64,000 nt of DNA from Prauserella cavernicola (lineage in GTDB: Bacteria; Actinomycetota; Actinomycetes; Mycobacteriales; Pseudonocardiaceae): contig NZ_JAENJH010000007.1 of NCBI RefSeq assembly GCF_016595675.1, forward strand, positions 124,001 to 188,000, read 5' to 3'. Position 1 is the stretch's first letter; each line of letters begins with the position of its first letter. The position numbers and the translations under genes were made by a program. Below are positions 34,754 to 42,889 of this stretch, one piece after another. Below the pieces are notes generated by a model. It ran no database searches. It was not told where the DNA came from and worked only from the letters and a program-made list of their open reading frames with translations.

Positions 34754-36298
34754 TCAGGACAACGGGACGTCTTGCCCTGCGCGGACGAACACGCTTTCGT
34801 AGGCGAGCAGCGCGGCCTGCACCACGAGCCCGCCCGCCGCCGCGAGCACCAGGGGGCCACCGGCCCAGCCCGCCGTGGCGAGCACGCCGCCCAGCGCGGC
34901 GAGACCGATTCCGCCGCCCCAGAACAGGCGGGCGTAGCGGCCCGAGGTGACCATGTGCGCGGCGGCGGCCGCGTGCGCGGTGGTGTGCCGACCGAGGTAC
35001 TCGAGCAGCGTCATCACCAGGTGGCAGCCCGCGCCGAGTGTCAGCGACGCGAGCAGTAGCGTGCGGGCGGCGGGAACGGGGTCGGCCGCGAGCGCGGCGA
35101 TGGTGAGCGCGCCGCCGCCGGTCATGACGGCCTGCACGACGAGGTGCCAGAACAGCAGCGGCGACTGCCACAGGTCGCGGCCCTCGGCCTGGCCGAAGAG
35201 GAATCCGGTGTAGCCGGCGGTCAGCACCCCGGAGACCAGCGCGGGCACGGCCAGTCCGGTCAGGATCGCGTCCGCCGTCGCACCGCCCAGTACGCCCGTC
35301 GCGGCGAGGACGCCGGTGGCGAGCCACGCGGTGAACACCGCCGCGGCGACGGCGAGCACCACCGAGCCCCAGAACATCCACGAGCGCGGATTGGGTTTGA
35401 GGAAGATGTAGAGGAACCGTTCCGGTCGCTTGAGGTCCCACACGAGCAGCACGCCGGTGATGGCGAGCCCGGCGACGCCGAGCGCGGGGGCCACGACGTC
35501 GCCGAGCCCACCGAGTTCGACACCGAGCAGGTGGGCTAGCGCGGCGATCAGCATCGCGCCCGCGCCCGCGGCCTTGGTCCAGAGATACGTCGTCACGCGC
35601 CAGCCCCACGGCCGGGGGTGCGCGGTGTTGAGCGTGGTGCGCGCCTGGGTCACCGGGTCGGTGCGCAGGTCGGTCGACGCGCTCCGGCGGTGCTCGTCGG
35701 GCCGCGCCCACAGGTACGTGTCCCCGGTGGGGGCCGCGAGCGGGTCCAGCACCGCGCGGTCGGCGCCGAGGTAGAAGACGTTCGGGCGCGTGTTCTGCTC
35801 GGGAGCCCTGACCTGGGTGGGATTCTCGTTGACCAGCTTGGCGATGCCACTGTCCGGGTCGTCGAGGTCGCCGACCCAGATCGAGTGCGTCGGGCACACC
35901 ACGACGCACGCCGGTTCGAGGTTCTCGTCCACGCGGTGGGCGCAGAAGTTGCACTTGGCCGCGGTGTGGGTGTCCTCGTCGAGGTAGATGGCGTCGTAGG
36001 GGCAGGCCTGCATGCACGCCTTGCAGCCGATGCAGCGCTCGTTGTCGAAGTCGACGATGCCATCGTCCCTTGTGAACAGTGCCTGGGTGGGACAGATCGT
36101 CACGCAGGGTGCGTCGGTGCAGTGGTTGCACCGCATGACGCCGAAGTCGCGGGTGGTCGCGGGGAACTCCCCGGACTCGACGTACTTCACCCAGGTGCGG
36201 AACTGACCGACGGGCACGTCGTGCTCGGTCTTGCACGCCACGGTGCAGGCGTGACAACCGATGCACGTACTCTGGTCGATCGCGAAGCCGTAGCGCAT
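34754..36298 (-). CDS. Fused four-cluster ferredoxin and NrfD-type membrane subunit (SoeB-SoeC-like)
   Basis: A 514-residue fusion. Residues 1 to about 190 hold four [4Fe-4S] motifs (CIGCHACTVAC from Cys12, CNHCTDAPCVTIC, CIGCKACMQAC and CNFCAHRV with EPACVVVC). After a linker of about 60 residues, residues 250-510 form about eight hydrophobic helices of NrfD/PsrC type, including DLKRPERFLYIFLKPNPRSW, a quinone-site region in that family. The start at 36298 is chosen because a GGAGG site lies just before it and translation begins right at MRYGFAIDQSTC. It would carry electrons from the molybdenum subunit to the quinone pool. In many bacteria SoeB and SoeC are separate proteins, so the fusion is notable. 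Confidence 0.87.
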   Translation of the reverse strand: MRYGFAIDQSTCIGCHACTVACKTEHDVPVGQFRTWVKYVESGEFPATTRDFGVMRCNHCTDAPCVTICPTQALFTRDDGIVDFDNERCIGCKACMQACPYDAIYLDEDTHTAAKCNFCAHRVDENLEPACVVVCPTHSIWVGDLDDPDSGIAKLVNENPTQVRAPEQNTRPNVFYLGADRAVLDPLAAPTGDTYLWARPDEHRRSASTDLRTDPVTQARTTLNTAHPRPWGWRVTTYLWTKAAGAGAMLIAALAHLLGVELGGLGDVVAPALGVAGLAITGVLLVWDLKRPERFLYIFLKPNPRSWMFWGSVVLAVAAAVFTAWLATGVLAATGVLGGATADAILTGLAVPALVSGVLTAGYTGFLFGQAEGRDLWQSPLLFWHLVVQAVMTGGGALTIAALAADPVPAARTLLLASLTLGAGCHLVMTLLEYLGRHTTAHAAAAAHMVTSGRYARLFWGGGIGLAALGGVLATAGWAGGPLVLAAAGGLVVQAALLAYESVFVRAGQDVPLS

Positions 36299-36407
36299 GG
36301 CACCTCCGAAGTGATGACGCACAGTGACGTTAGTTCTGGTTGCGAGCACCCGGTACCAACGTCGATTCTGGGTACTCCCAAGTCAGACTTTGCAGTACCG
36401 TGTGGGC

Positions 36408-37325
36408 GTGCCACTGCCGCCGCGCGTGCCCGAGATCGGTGCACTGGACCTCCTGCTGAGCGTCGCGCGGTTGGGCAGTCTCGGTAAGGCCGCGCGCGAG
36501 CACGGGATCTCGCAGCCCGCGGCGGCGTCGCGGATCCGGAACATGGAACGGTTGACGGGAGTCGCGCTGATCGTGCGCTCGGCCGCCGGATCGCGGCTGA
36601 CCGACGAGGGCGCCGTGATCGCGGACTGGGCGGGCCGGGTCATCGACGCGGCGGCCGCGCTCGACGCCGGCATCACCGCGTTGCGCGACCAGCAGGAGAG
36701 CCGGATCCAGCTCGCCTGCAGCATGACCATCGCGGAGTACCTCCTGCCCGGCTGGCTCACCGAACTGCGCAGGCGCAGGCCCGACACGGGAATCGGCCTG
36801 CAGGTGGTGAACTCCGCCAAGGTCGCGGAGCTGGTGCTCGGTGGTGCGGTGGACCTCGGCTTCGTCGAGGGCGCCGAACCCGCCGAGGAACTGGACTCCG
36901 AGGTGGTGGCCTCCGACCAGCTGCTGCTCGTCGTGCACCCCGAACACCACTGGGCCCGCCGCGGCGCGCCCGTGTGCGCCGCCGAACTCGCGGCGACCGC
37001 GCTGATCTGCCGCGAGCCGGGGTCGGGCACGCGCTACGTGCTCGAGCACGAGCTCGACCGCCTCGGCCACCCCGCCGGACCCGCTCCCGTGCTGGAACTG
37101 TCGTCCACCACGGCGATCAAGGCCGCGGTGGAGGCGGGACTCGGCCCCGCCGTGCTCAGTTCGCTCGCCCTGGCCGAGGACGTGGCCAGAGGCAAGCTCG
37201 TGGTGGTGCCGACGTCGGGTCTGGACCTGCACCGCTCGCTGCGCCTCGTGTTGCGTGCGGGGGAGCAGCTCTCGCCCGCGTTGCGCGATGTCGTCGCGGC
37301 CGCGGGCGCGGGGCCCGCCCGGTGA
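36408..37325 (+). CDS. LysR-family regulator divergent from the molybdoenzyme operon
   Basis: A LysR-type regulator of about 305 residues. The HTH (residues 8-65) contains SLGKAAREHGISQPAAASRI, and the substrate-binding domain occupies 90-300. The GTG at 36408 (or 36402, two residues longer) is preferred over the ATG/GTG further upstream because the family starts a few residues before the EIGALDLLLSVARLGS helix. No clear ribosome site is visible. It is divergent over about 100 bp from the FeS/NrfD gene, the normal arrangement for a LysR protein and its target, so it probably senses sulfite or a related metabolite. It converges on xsc. Confidence 0.88.
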   Translation: MPLPPRVPEIGALDLLLSVARLGSLGKAAREHGISQPAAASRIRNMERLTGVALIVRSAAGSRLTDEGAVIADWAGRVIDAAAALDAGITALRDQQESRIQLACSMTIAEYLLPGWLTELRRRRPDTGIGLQVVNSAKVAELVLGGAVDLGFVEGAEPAEELDSEVVASDQLLLVVHPEHHWARRGAPVCAAELAATALICREPGSGTRYVLEHELDRLGHPAGPAPVLELSSTTAIKAAVEAGLGPAVLSSLALAEDVARGKLVVVPTSGLDLHRSLRLVLRAGEQLSPALRDVVAAAGAGPAR

Positions 37326-37356
37326 GTCCACACCGGACGGTTCCCCGGCCAGGGTG

Positions 37357-39165
37357 TTACACGTAGTCCTGGTACTTCGGCAGGTGGCGCACCGGCTTGG
37401 AGAGCGCGTCGCGCCGGAACGGGTCGCCCAGCTCCCTGGTGCACATCACCTCGATCACCGTGGTGCGGCCCTCGTTCAGCTGGGCGTCGACGGCCTTGGT
37501 CAGCGCGGGGCCGACGTCCTCGATCTTGTCCACGATGATCCCGTCGGCACCCATCGCCCTGGCGATGCCGGCGAAGCTCTCGTTGTCGAGCTCGCCCGCC
37601 ACGAACCGCCGGTCGTAGAAGTCGACCTGGTTCTTCTTCTCCGCGCCCCACTGGCGGTTGTGGAACACCACGGCCGTCACGGGGATGTCGTGGCGCACCG
37701 AGGTCATGATCTCGCCCATGCTCATGCCCCACGCGCCGTCGCCCGCGTAGGCGATGGCGGGCCGGTCGGGTGCCGCCGCCTTGGCACCGATGACGGTGGG
37801 CAGCGCGTACCCGCAGTTGCCGAAGCTCATCGGGGCCAGGAAGCTGCGCGGTTCCTCGAACCGCAGATAGCTGTTGGCGACCGAGTTGATGTTGCCGATG
37901 TCGGTGGACACCATGGCGTGCGCGGGCATGGCCTTCTCCAGCTCGCGCAGCACCTCTCGCGGGTGCAGCCAGTTGCCGTCCTCCTGGCCCTGTTCCTCGA
38001 TCATGTCGAGGCTGAACGGGTCGGTCTCGTGGGTCCAGGCGGTGAGCTCGGCCTCCCACGCGTCCTTCTCCGCCGTCATCGTGGCGGCCCGCTGCTGCCT
38101 GGTGGCGTCGCAGTCCAGCGTGCGGTGGGCCAGCCGTTCGGTGAGCGCGAGTGCGGCGGCCTTCGCGTCGCCGCAGATGCCGACGGTGATCTTCTTGACC
38201 AGGCCCAGCATCCGGTGGTCGGCGTCGATCTGGATGATCTTGGCGTTGGTGGGCCAGTAGTCCAGTCCGTGCTGCGGCAGCGTGCCGAACGGCCCGAGCC
38301 GCGAGCCGAGCGCCACCACCACGTCGGCCTGGGAGATCAGCTTCATGGCGGCCTTGGACCCCTGGTAGCCCAGCGGTCCGCACCACTGCGGGTGGCTGGC
38401 GGGGAACGAGTCGTTGTGCAGGTAGCTGTTCACCACCGGAGCGCCGAGCCGTTCGGCGAGCGCCGTGCACTCCTCGACGCCGTCGGCCATCACCACGCCG
38501 CCGCCGGAGATGATCACCGGGAACTCGGCGGAGGCCAGCAGTTCCGCGGCCTCGTTGAGGCTCTGGTCGCCGCCGGGGCCGCGGTCGAGCCGCTGCGGGT
38601 CGGGGATCTCGGCCTCGATCTCGCCGTAGAAGTAGTCGCGCGGGATGTTGAGCTGGGTCGGGCCGATCTCCGCCATCGCGCGATCGAAGGCGCGCCCGGT
38701 GAGCTCGGCCATGCGGCGCGGGTTGTTGACGTGCGCCTGGTACTTGGTGAACTCCTGGAACATCGGCAGCTGGTTGGCCTCCTGGAAGCCGCCGAGGCCC
38801 ATGCCCATCGTGCCGGCCTCCGGGGTCACCATGACCACGGGACTGTGCGCCCAGTACGCCGCGGCGATGGCCGTGACGCAGTTGCTGATGCCCGGCCCGT
38901 TCTGCCCGATCACGACGCCGTGCCTGCCGCTGATGCGGGCGTAGCCGTCGGCCATGTGCGCGGCGCCCTGCTCGTGCACGACGGGGACCAGCCGGATGCC
39001 CGCGGGCGCGAAGATGTCCATGGCGTCCATGAACGCGGAGCCCATGATGCCGAAGATGTCGGTGACCCCGTTGGCGACGAGGGTCTCCACGAACGCCTCG
39101 GAGGGGGTCATGGTCGCCCGGCCGTCGACCACGGTCCGGCCGTCGCCGGTCTTACGCTGCGCCAT
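37357..39165 (-). CDS. xsc: Sulfoacetaldehyde acetyltransferase
   Basis: A 602-residue thiamin-diphosphate enzyme that converts sulfoacetaldehyde plus phosphate to acetyl phosphate and sulfite, the C-S bond-breaking step. It resembles Xsc over its full length, not acetolactate synthase: Glu65 in VVHEQG, NGPGISNCVTAI near 89, LHNDSFPASHP near 249, GPLGYQGSKAAM near 263, the ThDP motif GDG at 475-477 with Asn503, then QWGAEKKN and the ending RRDALSKPVRHLPKY. A TTGGAGGAG ribosome site precedes the ATG. Its substrate can come from the isethionate-type alcohol dehydrogenase or the SauS-like enzyme in this island, and its acetyl phosphate goes to Pta. Confidence 0.94.
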   Translation of the reverse strand: MAQRKTGDGRTVVDGRATMTPSEAFVETLVANGVTDIFGIMGSAFMDAMDIFAPAGIRLVPVVHEQGAAHMADGYARISGRHGVVIGQNGPGISNCVTAIAAAYWAHSPVVMVTPEAGTMGMGLGGFQEANQLPMFQEFTKYQAHVNNPRRMAELTGRAFDRAMAEIGPTQLNIPRDYFYGEIEAEIPDPQRLDRGPGGDQSLNEAAELLASAEFPVIISGGGVVMADGVEECTALAERLGAPVVNSYLHNDSFPASHPQWCGPLGYQGSKAAMKLISQADVVVALGSRLGPFGTLPQHGLDYWPTNAKIIQIDADHRMLGLVKKITVGICGDAKAAALALTERLAHRTLDCDATRQQRAATMTAEKDAWEAELTAWTHETDPFSLDMIEEQGQEDGNWLHPREVLRELEKAMPAHAMVSTDIGNINSVANSYLRFEEPRSFLAPMSFGNCGYALPTVIGAKAAAPDRPAIAYAGDGAWGMSMGEIMTSVRHDIPVTAVVFHNRQWGAEKKNQVDFYDRRFVAGELDNESFAGIARAMGADGIIVDKIEDVGPALTKAVDAQLNEGRTTVIEVMCTRELGDPFRRDALSKPVRHLPKYQDYV

Positions 39166-39194
39166 TGCGGCTCCTCCAAAAATCGAGACGGTTT

Positions 39195-39292
39195 GTTCCT
39201 GAAACCGAGATCCAATTGACCATAAGTCAGCTACGAGGGTCGGTCAACGTCATCTTCGGGAAAACGAGACGGAGTGTGTTAGTTTCTGGAAC
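39195..39292. promoter_or_regulatory. Divergent xsc-IclR control region with paired palindromes
   Basis: On the minus strand TTGACC (39242-39247) and TATGGT (39219-39224) with a 17-bp spacer form the xsc promoter. GTTCCTGAAAC (39195-39205) sits just past the expected xsc start site, and GTTTCTGGAAC (39282-39292) lies before the IclR gene. Both fit GTTYCNGRAAC. The first is nested in a longer CGGTTT/AAACCG inverted repeat (39189-39207). CGAGACGG is also repeated (39184-39191 and 39265-39272). Confidence 0.68.
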
Positions 39293-39313
39293 CACGTGAC
39301 GTTAGGAGGTGCC

Positions 39314-40132
39314 GTGGAGCTCATCCGCGAGCCCGACCCCGCGGCCCTGAACGGCGAGACCCCGACCCTGCGCCTGTTCTCGCTGCTCGAGCTGATCGCG
39401 AGCAAGGACGAGCTCGTGACCCTGCAGGGCCTGGTCGCGGAGACGGGCATGCCGAAACCGACGCTGCACAGGATGCTGCAACAGCTCGAGAGCGCGGGGC
39501 TGCTCATCAGGCAGGCCGACGGCAGGCACTACGGCACCGGCGTGCGGCTGCGCAGACTGGCCGAGAACCTGTTGCTCAACGCCACCCACTACGGGGCGCG
39601 GCACGCGGTGCTCAAGAACCTCGTCGAGGAGCTGGGCGAGAGCTGCAACATCACCACGCTCTCCGGCAACGAGATCGTCTACCTCGACCGTGTCGAGACG
39701 CCCGAGCCGCTGCGGTTCTACCTGCGGCCCGGTTCGCGCGTGCCGGTGCACTGTTCCGCGAGCGGCAAGATGATCCTGTCGCAGCTGAGCCCGAGCCAGC
39801 GCGCCAAGCTGCTCGCGCACGCGCCGCTCAAGCCCTACACGTCCAAGACCGTCACCGGCCTCGACGCGCTCGAGGAGGAGTTCACCCGCGTGCGCAAGGA
39901 CGGCTTCGCGCTCGACGACGAGGAGTTCCTGCCGGGCCTGGTCTGCGTCGCCGTGCTGGTGCCCGCGCCGTCGGGCCGCTCCAACCTCGCCGTCGCCGTG
40001 CAGGCTCCGGTCATGCGGCTGACCGCCGACAAGGCACTGCACACGCTGCCCGCGCTGCAACGCGCGGCCGAGGCCATCAGCAGGATCGAGGCCGAGGGCG
40101 CCGCCGAGAACACCCAGACCGCCACGTCCTGA
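39314..40132 (+). CDS. IclR-family regulator of xsc and the CobST-like operon
   Basis: A 272-residue IclR protein. The HTH is near residues 12-75 with recognition segment MPKPTLHRMLQQLES; the effector domain includes GSRVPVHCSASGKMILS near 142. The GTG at 39314 follows AGGAGG by 4 bp; an upstream start at 39296 would place that site inside the coding region. It differs in its recognition helix from the other two IclR proteins of the island and so should bind a different operator, probably the GTTYCNGRAAC palindromes between it and xsc. CobS follows after 16 bp, so the regulator and the CobST-like genes likely form one transcript. Confidence 0.92.
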   Translation: MELIREPDPAALNGETPTLRLFSLLELIASKDELVTLQGLVAETGMPKPTLHRMLQQLESAGLLIRQADGRHYGTGVRLRRLAENLLLNATHYGARHAVLKNLVEELGESCNITTLSGNEIVYLDRVETPEPLRFYLRPGSRVPVHCSASGKMILSQLSPSQRAKLLAHAPLKPYTSKTVTGLDALEEEFTRVRKDGFALDDEEFLPGLVCVAVLVPAPSGRSNLAVAVQAPVMRLTADKALHTLPALQRAAEAISRIEAEGAAENTQTATS

Positions 40133-40148
40133 AGGGGGCACTCCGGAG

Positions 40149-41114
40149 ATGGACACCGACCTGCCCGGTGAGCGGATCAGCGTCCGGGACGCCTTCGGGA
40201 TCGACTCGCCGCTGGTGGTGGACGGCTTCCGGGAGCGAACCGAGCACGTGCCGGACGTCGACGAGGCCTACCGGTTCAACCCCGACGTCACGCTCGCGGT
40301 GCTCGCCGGCTTCGCGCACAACCGCAGGGTGCTCGTGCAGGGCCTGCACGGCACCGGCAAGTCCAGTCACGTCGAGCAGGTGGCCGCGCGGCTGAACTGG
40401 CCGTGCGTGCGGGTGAACCTCGACGGTCACCTCGGCAGGCTCGACCTCGTCGGCAGGGACGCGGTGGTGCTGCGCGAGGGCAAGCAGGTCACCGAGTTCC
40501 GCGAGGGCATCGTGCCGTGGGCGCTGCGTGGCCCGGTCGCGCTGGTGCTCGACGAGTACGACGCGGGCAGGCCCGACGTGCTGTTCGTGTTGCAGCGCCT
40601 GCTCGAACGCGAGGGCCGGTTCACGCTGCTGGACCGGAATCTGGTGCTGCGGGCGCATCCGTCGTTCCGGCTCTTCGCCACGGCCAACACCGTGGGGCTG
40701 GGCAACCTCACCGGGCTCTACCACGGCACGCAGCGGCTCAACCAGGGTCAGCTCGACCGGTGGGACGTTGTCGCGTCGCTGAACTACCTGCCCGCCGCCG
40801 ACGAGATCGCGATCGTGCTGGCCCGCGTCCCGGCACTCGACGACGACGCGGGCCGCGCGCTGGTGTCGGCGATGGTCGCCGTCGCCGCGCTCACCAGGGC
40901 GGGCTTTCGCGCGGGCGATGTGTCCACCGTGATGTCGCCGCGCACGGTGATCACGTGGGCCGAGAACACCGGCATCTTCGGCGATCCCGCCACGGCATTT
41001 CGACTGTCCTTTGTGAACAAGTGCGACGAGGCGGAGCATCCGCTGCTTGCCGAGTACTTCCAGCGCTGCTTCGGCCGCGAGCTCCACCCGGCCACGCTCG
41101 CGGCCACGGCGTGA
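40149..41114 (+). CDS. cobS: CobS-like AAA+ ATPase (cobaltochelatase subunit family)
   Basis: A 321-residue AAA+ protein very similar to CobS of aerobic cobaltochelatase. After an N-terminal FGIDSPLVVDGFRER segment come Walker A GLHGTGKS (65-72), NWPCVRVNLDGHLGRLDLVG near 83 (as VRVNLDGHLGRLDLVG), Walker B ALVLDEYDAG (131-140), the GLYHGTQRLNQGQLDRW loop near 184 and FLSFVNKCDE-like SFVNKCDEAEHP near the end. CobS normally works with CobT and CobN to insert cobalt into a corrinoid. No CobN or other cobalamin gene is near. It lies between two IclR regulators and next to xsc, so a different client is likely, perhaps metal loading or remodelling of an island enzyme. It overlaps cobT by 4 bp. Confidence 0.9.
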   Translation: MDTDLPGERISVRDAFGIDSPLVVDGFRERTEHVPDVDEAYRFNPDVTLAVLAGFAHNRRVLVQGLHGTGKSSHVEQVAARLNWPCVRVNLDGHLGRLDLVGRDAVVLREGKQVTEFREGIVPWALRGPVALVLDEYDAGRPDVLFVLQRLLEREGRFTLLDRNLVLRAHPSFRLFATANTVGLGNLTGLYHGTQRLNQGQLDRWDVVASLNYLPAADEIAIVLARVPALDDDAGRALVSAMVAVAALTRAGFRAGDVSTVMSPRTVITWAENTGIFGDPATAFRLSFVNKCDEAEHPLLAEYFQRCFGRELHPATLAATA

Positions 41115-42889
41115 GCGCGCGGCGCGCGGAGGAGCTGGGCGCCGCGACGATCAGGGCGCTCAGCGGCGAGCCCGACGTGCACCTGCGCGGCGGCAGGCCA
41201 CACCGCGGCCGCCGTCCCGTGCCCGCCGCCGCGCCGCACCTGCGCGCGCCCGCCACCGACGCTACCGACGCCGCCTCGTCGTGGCGGGGCGTGGCCGACG
41301 GGGTCGCGCTGCACCTGCTGCGCACCGACGGCGACCTGCACCGCCGGCTGCGCCCGGAGCCCGGGGTGCGGCGGTGGGTGTTCGACGTGCTGGAGCAGTT
41401 CCGGGCGGAGTCGCTCGTGCCCACGACGTTTCCCGGCGTGCGGCGCAACCTCCGGCACCGGCACGAGTCGTGGTCCCGGGCCTGCCACGACGACGGCCTC
41501 ACCGGCACCGCGCGCGGTCTGCTGCTCTACACCGTCGCGCAGGTCTGCCGCGCCCGGCTGACCGGAGAGCCGGTGGTGGCCGAGACCGAGGACCTGATCG
41601 AGCCGACCAGGGCGGCGCTGGCTCCGCTGCTGGGCACGGACCTGGCGGGGCTGCGCCGGACCCTGGCCGACCAGACCGCGTTCGCCGAGCACTCGCGCGC
41701 GCTCGCCGAGCGGGTCGCCGCCCTGCTGGAGCGGGACGATCCCGGAGCGGCGGACGAGGAGACCGGTGACGAGCCGGACTCGCTGCTGGCGTCGCTGACC
41801 GAACCCGGCCAGCCGCCCGGTGACGGCGACGGGGGAGTGGCGGCGCGGGCGGGTGCTCCGGAAGCGGCGTCCAGCGAGCGGCGCTACCGCGTGTTCACCA
41901 CCGCCTACGACCGCGAGACACGCGTCGCCGCACTCGTGCGGCCCGTGGCGCTGGCCGAGTATCGCGCCCGCCTGGACCGGCGCATCGAGCGCCAGGGTGT
42001 GGCCGTGGCGAGGCTCGCGCGCGAGCTGACGGCGCTGCTCGCCGCACCGTCGCGCGACGGCTGGGACGACGCCAGGGAAGAGGGACACGTCGACGGCAGG
42101 GCGCTCGCGCGGCTGATCAGCTCGCCGACCGAGCGCAGGCTGTTCCGCGTCGAACGCGACCAGCCGGTGGCCGACGTGCTCGTGAGCTTCCTGATCGACT
42201 GCTCGGGCTCGATGAAGCAACACGCCGAACCGGTCGCGATGCTCGTCGACGTCCTCGCCCGCGCACTCGACCTCATCGGCGCCGAGAGCGAGGTCCTTGG
42301 CTTCACCACCGCCGCGTGGCACGGCGGTCGGGCGCGCCGGGACTGGCTGCGGGCGGGACGCCCCGCGCGGCCCGGCAGGCTCACCGAGCGCGCGCACCTC
42401 GTGTTCAAGGACGCCGGCACGCCGTGGCGGCGAGCCCGCCCCGCCATCGCGGGTCTGCTCAAGTCCGACCTCTTCCGTGAGGGCGTCGATGGCGAGGCCG
42501 TGGCGTGGGCCGCCGAGCGCGCGAGAGCCCGGGACGTGGCTCGCAGGCTGGTGTTCGTGGTGTCGGACGGCAGCCCGCACGACGGCGCCACCGCGCTGGC
42601 CAACGGGCAGCGCTACCTCGACGACCATCTGAGCGAGGTGGTCGGTGCGCTCGAACAGGAGGGCGCGGTGGAGGTCTACGGACTCGGCGTGGGGCTGGAC
42701 CTGAGCTCGTACTACCGCCGGTGCGTGGTGCTCGATCCGGCCGAGCGCACCGGGTACCGGCCGTTTCGCGACGTCCTCGGTCTGGTCGCGAGACCCACCG
42801 CTGACCCGGCACCAGTACCATCCGGCGCATGGAGCACGCGAAGGCGCCGGCGGGAACTCAGGCCATCGGGCGCGCGCTCGCCGTGCTGA
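41111..42889 (+). CDS. cobT: CobT-like MIDAS/VWA protein (cobaltochelatase subunit family)
   Basis: A 592-residue partner of the CobS-like ATPase. The N-terminal 250 residues are poorly conserved, with an acidic stretch of the kind seen in CobT near 215-260. The C-terminal VWA domain (about 355-570) has the MIDAS motif DCSGS (363-367), LGFTTAAWHGGRARRDWL near 396, GTPWRRARP near 437 and VSDGSPHDGATAL near 482, all CobT-like. A GTG start overlaps the cobS stop. Its 3' end overlaps the following IclR gene by about 61 bp, longer than other overlaps here, so the last 20 or so residues are probably not functionally important. No CobN is present. Confidence 0.87.
   Translation: MSARRAEELGAATIRALSGEPDVHLRGGRPHRGRRPVPAAAPHLRAPATDATDAASSWRGVADGVALHLLRTDGDLHRRLRPEPGVRRWVFDVLEQFRAESLVPTTFPGVRRNLRHRHESWSRACHDDGLTGTARGLLLYTVAQVCRARLTGEPVVAETEDLIEPTRAALAPLLGTDLAGLRRTLADQTAFAEHSRALAERVAALLERDDPGAADEETGDEPDSLLASLTEPGQPPGDGDGGVAARAGAPEAASSERRYRVFTTAYDRETRVAALVRPVALAEYRARLDRRIERQGVAVARLARELTALLAAPSRDGWDDAREEGHVDGRALARLISSPTERRLFRVERDQPVADVLVSFLIDCSGSMKQHAEPVAMLVDVLARALDLIGAESEVLGFTTAAWHGGRARRDWLRAGRPARPGRLTERAHLVFKDAGTPWRRARPAIAGLLKSDLFREGVDGEAVAWAAERARARDVARRLVFVVSDGSPHDGATALANGQRYLDDHLSEVVGALEQEGAVEVYGLGVGLDLSSYYRRCVVLDPAERTGYRPFRDVLGLVARPTADPAPVPSGAWSTRRRRRELRPSGARSPC

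Noticed and set aside
32063-35059. Plus-strand open frame of about 1000 codons opposite the molybdoenzyme genes
   Set aside because: Antisense shadow of two strongly supported genes with shuffled Arg/Ala/Val-rich translation.
37357-39165. Acetolactate synthase large subunit
   Set aside because: Same superfamily, but QWGAEKKN, NDSFPASHP and the RRDALSKPVRHLPKY end are Xsc features, and no small regulatory subunit or ilv gene is adjacent.
40149-42889. Generic MoxR/NorQ-NorD AAA+/VWA pair
   Set aside because: Sequence details (FGIDSPLV start, GLYHGTQRLNQGQLDRW loop, SFVNKCDE, CobT-type VWA segments) match CobS/CobT much better than NorQ/NorD or CbbQ/CbbO.
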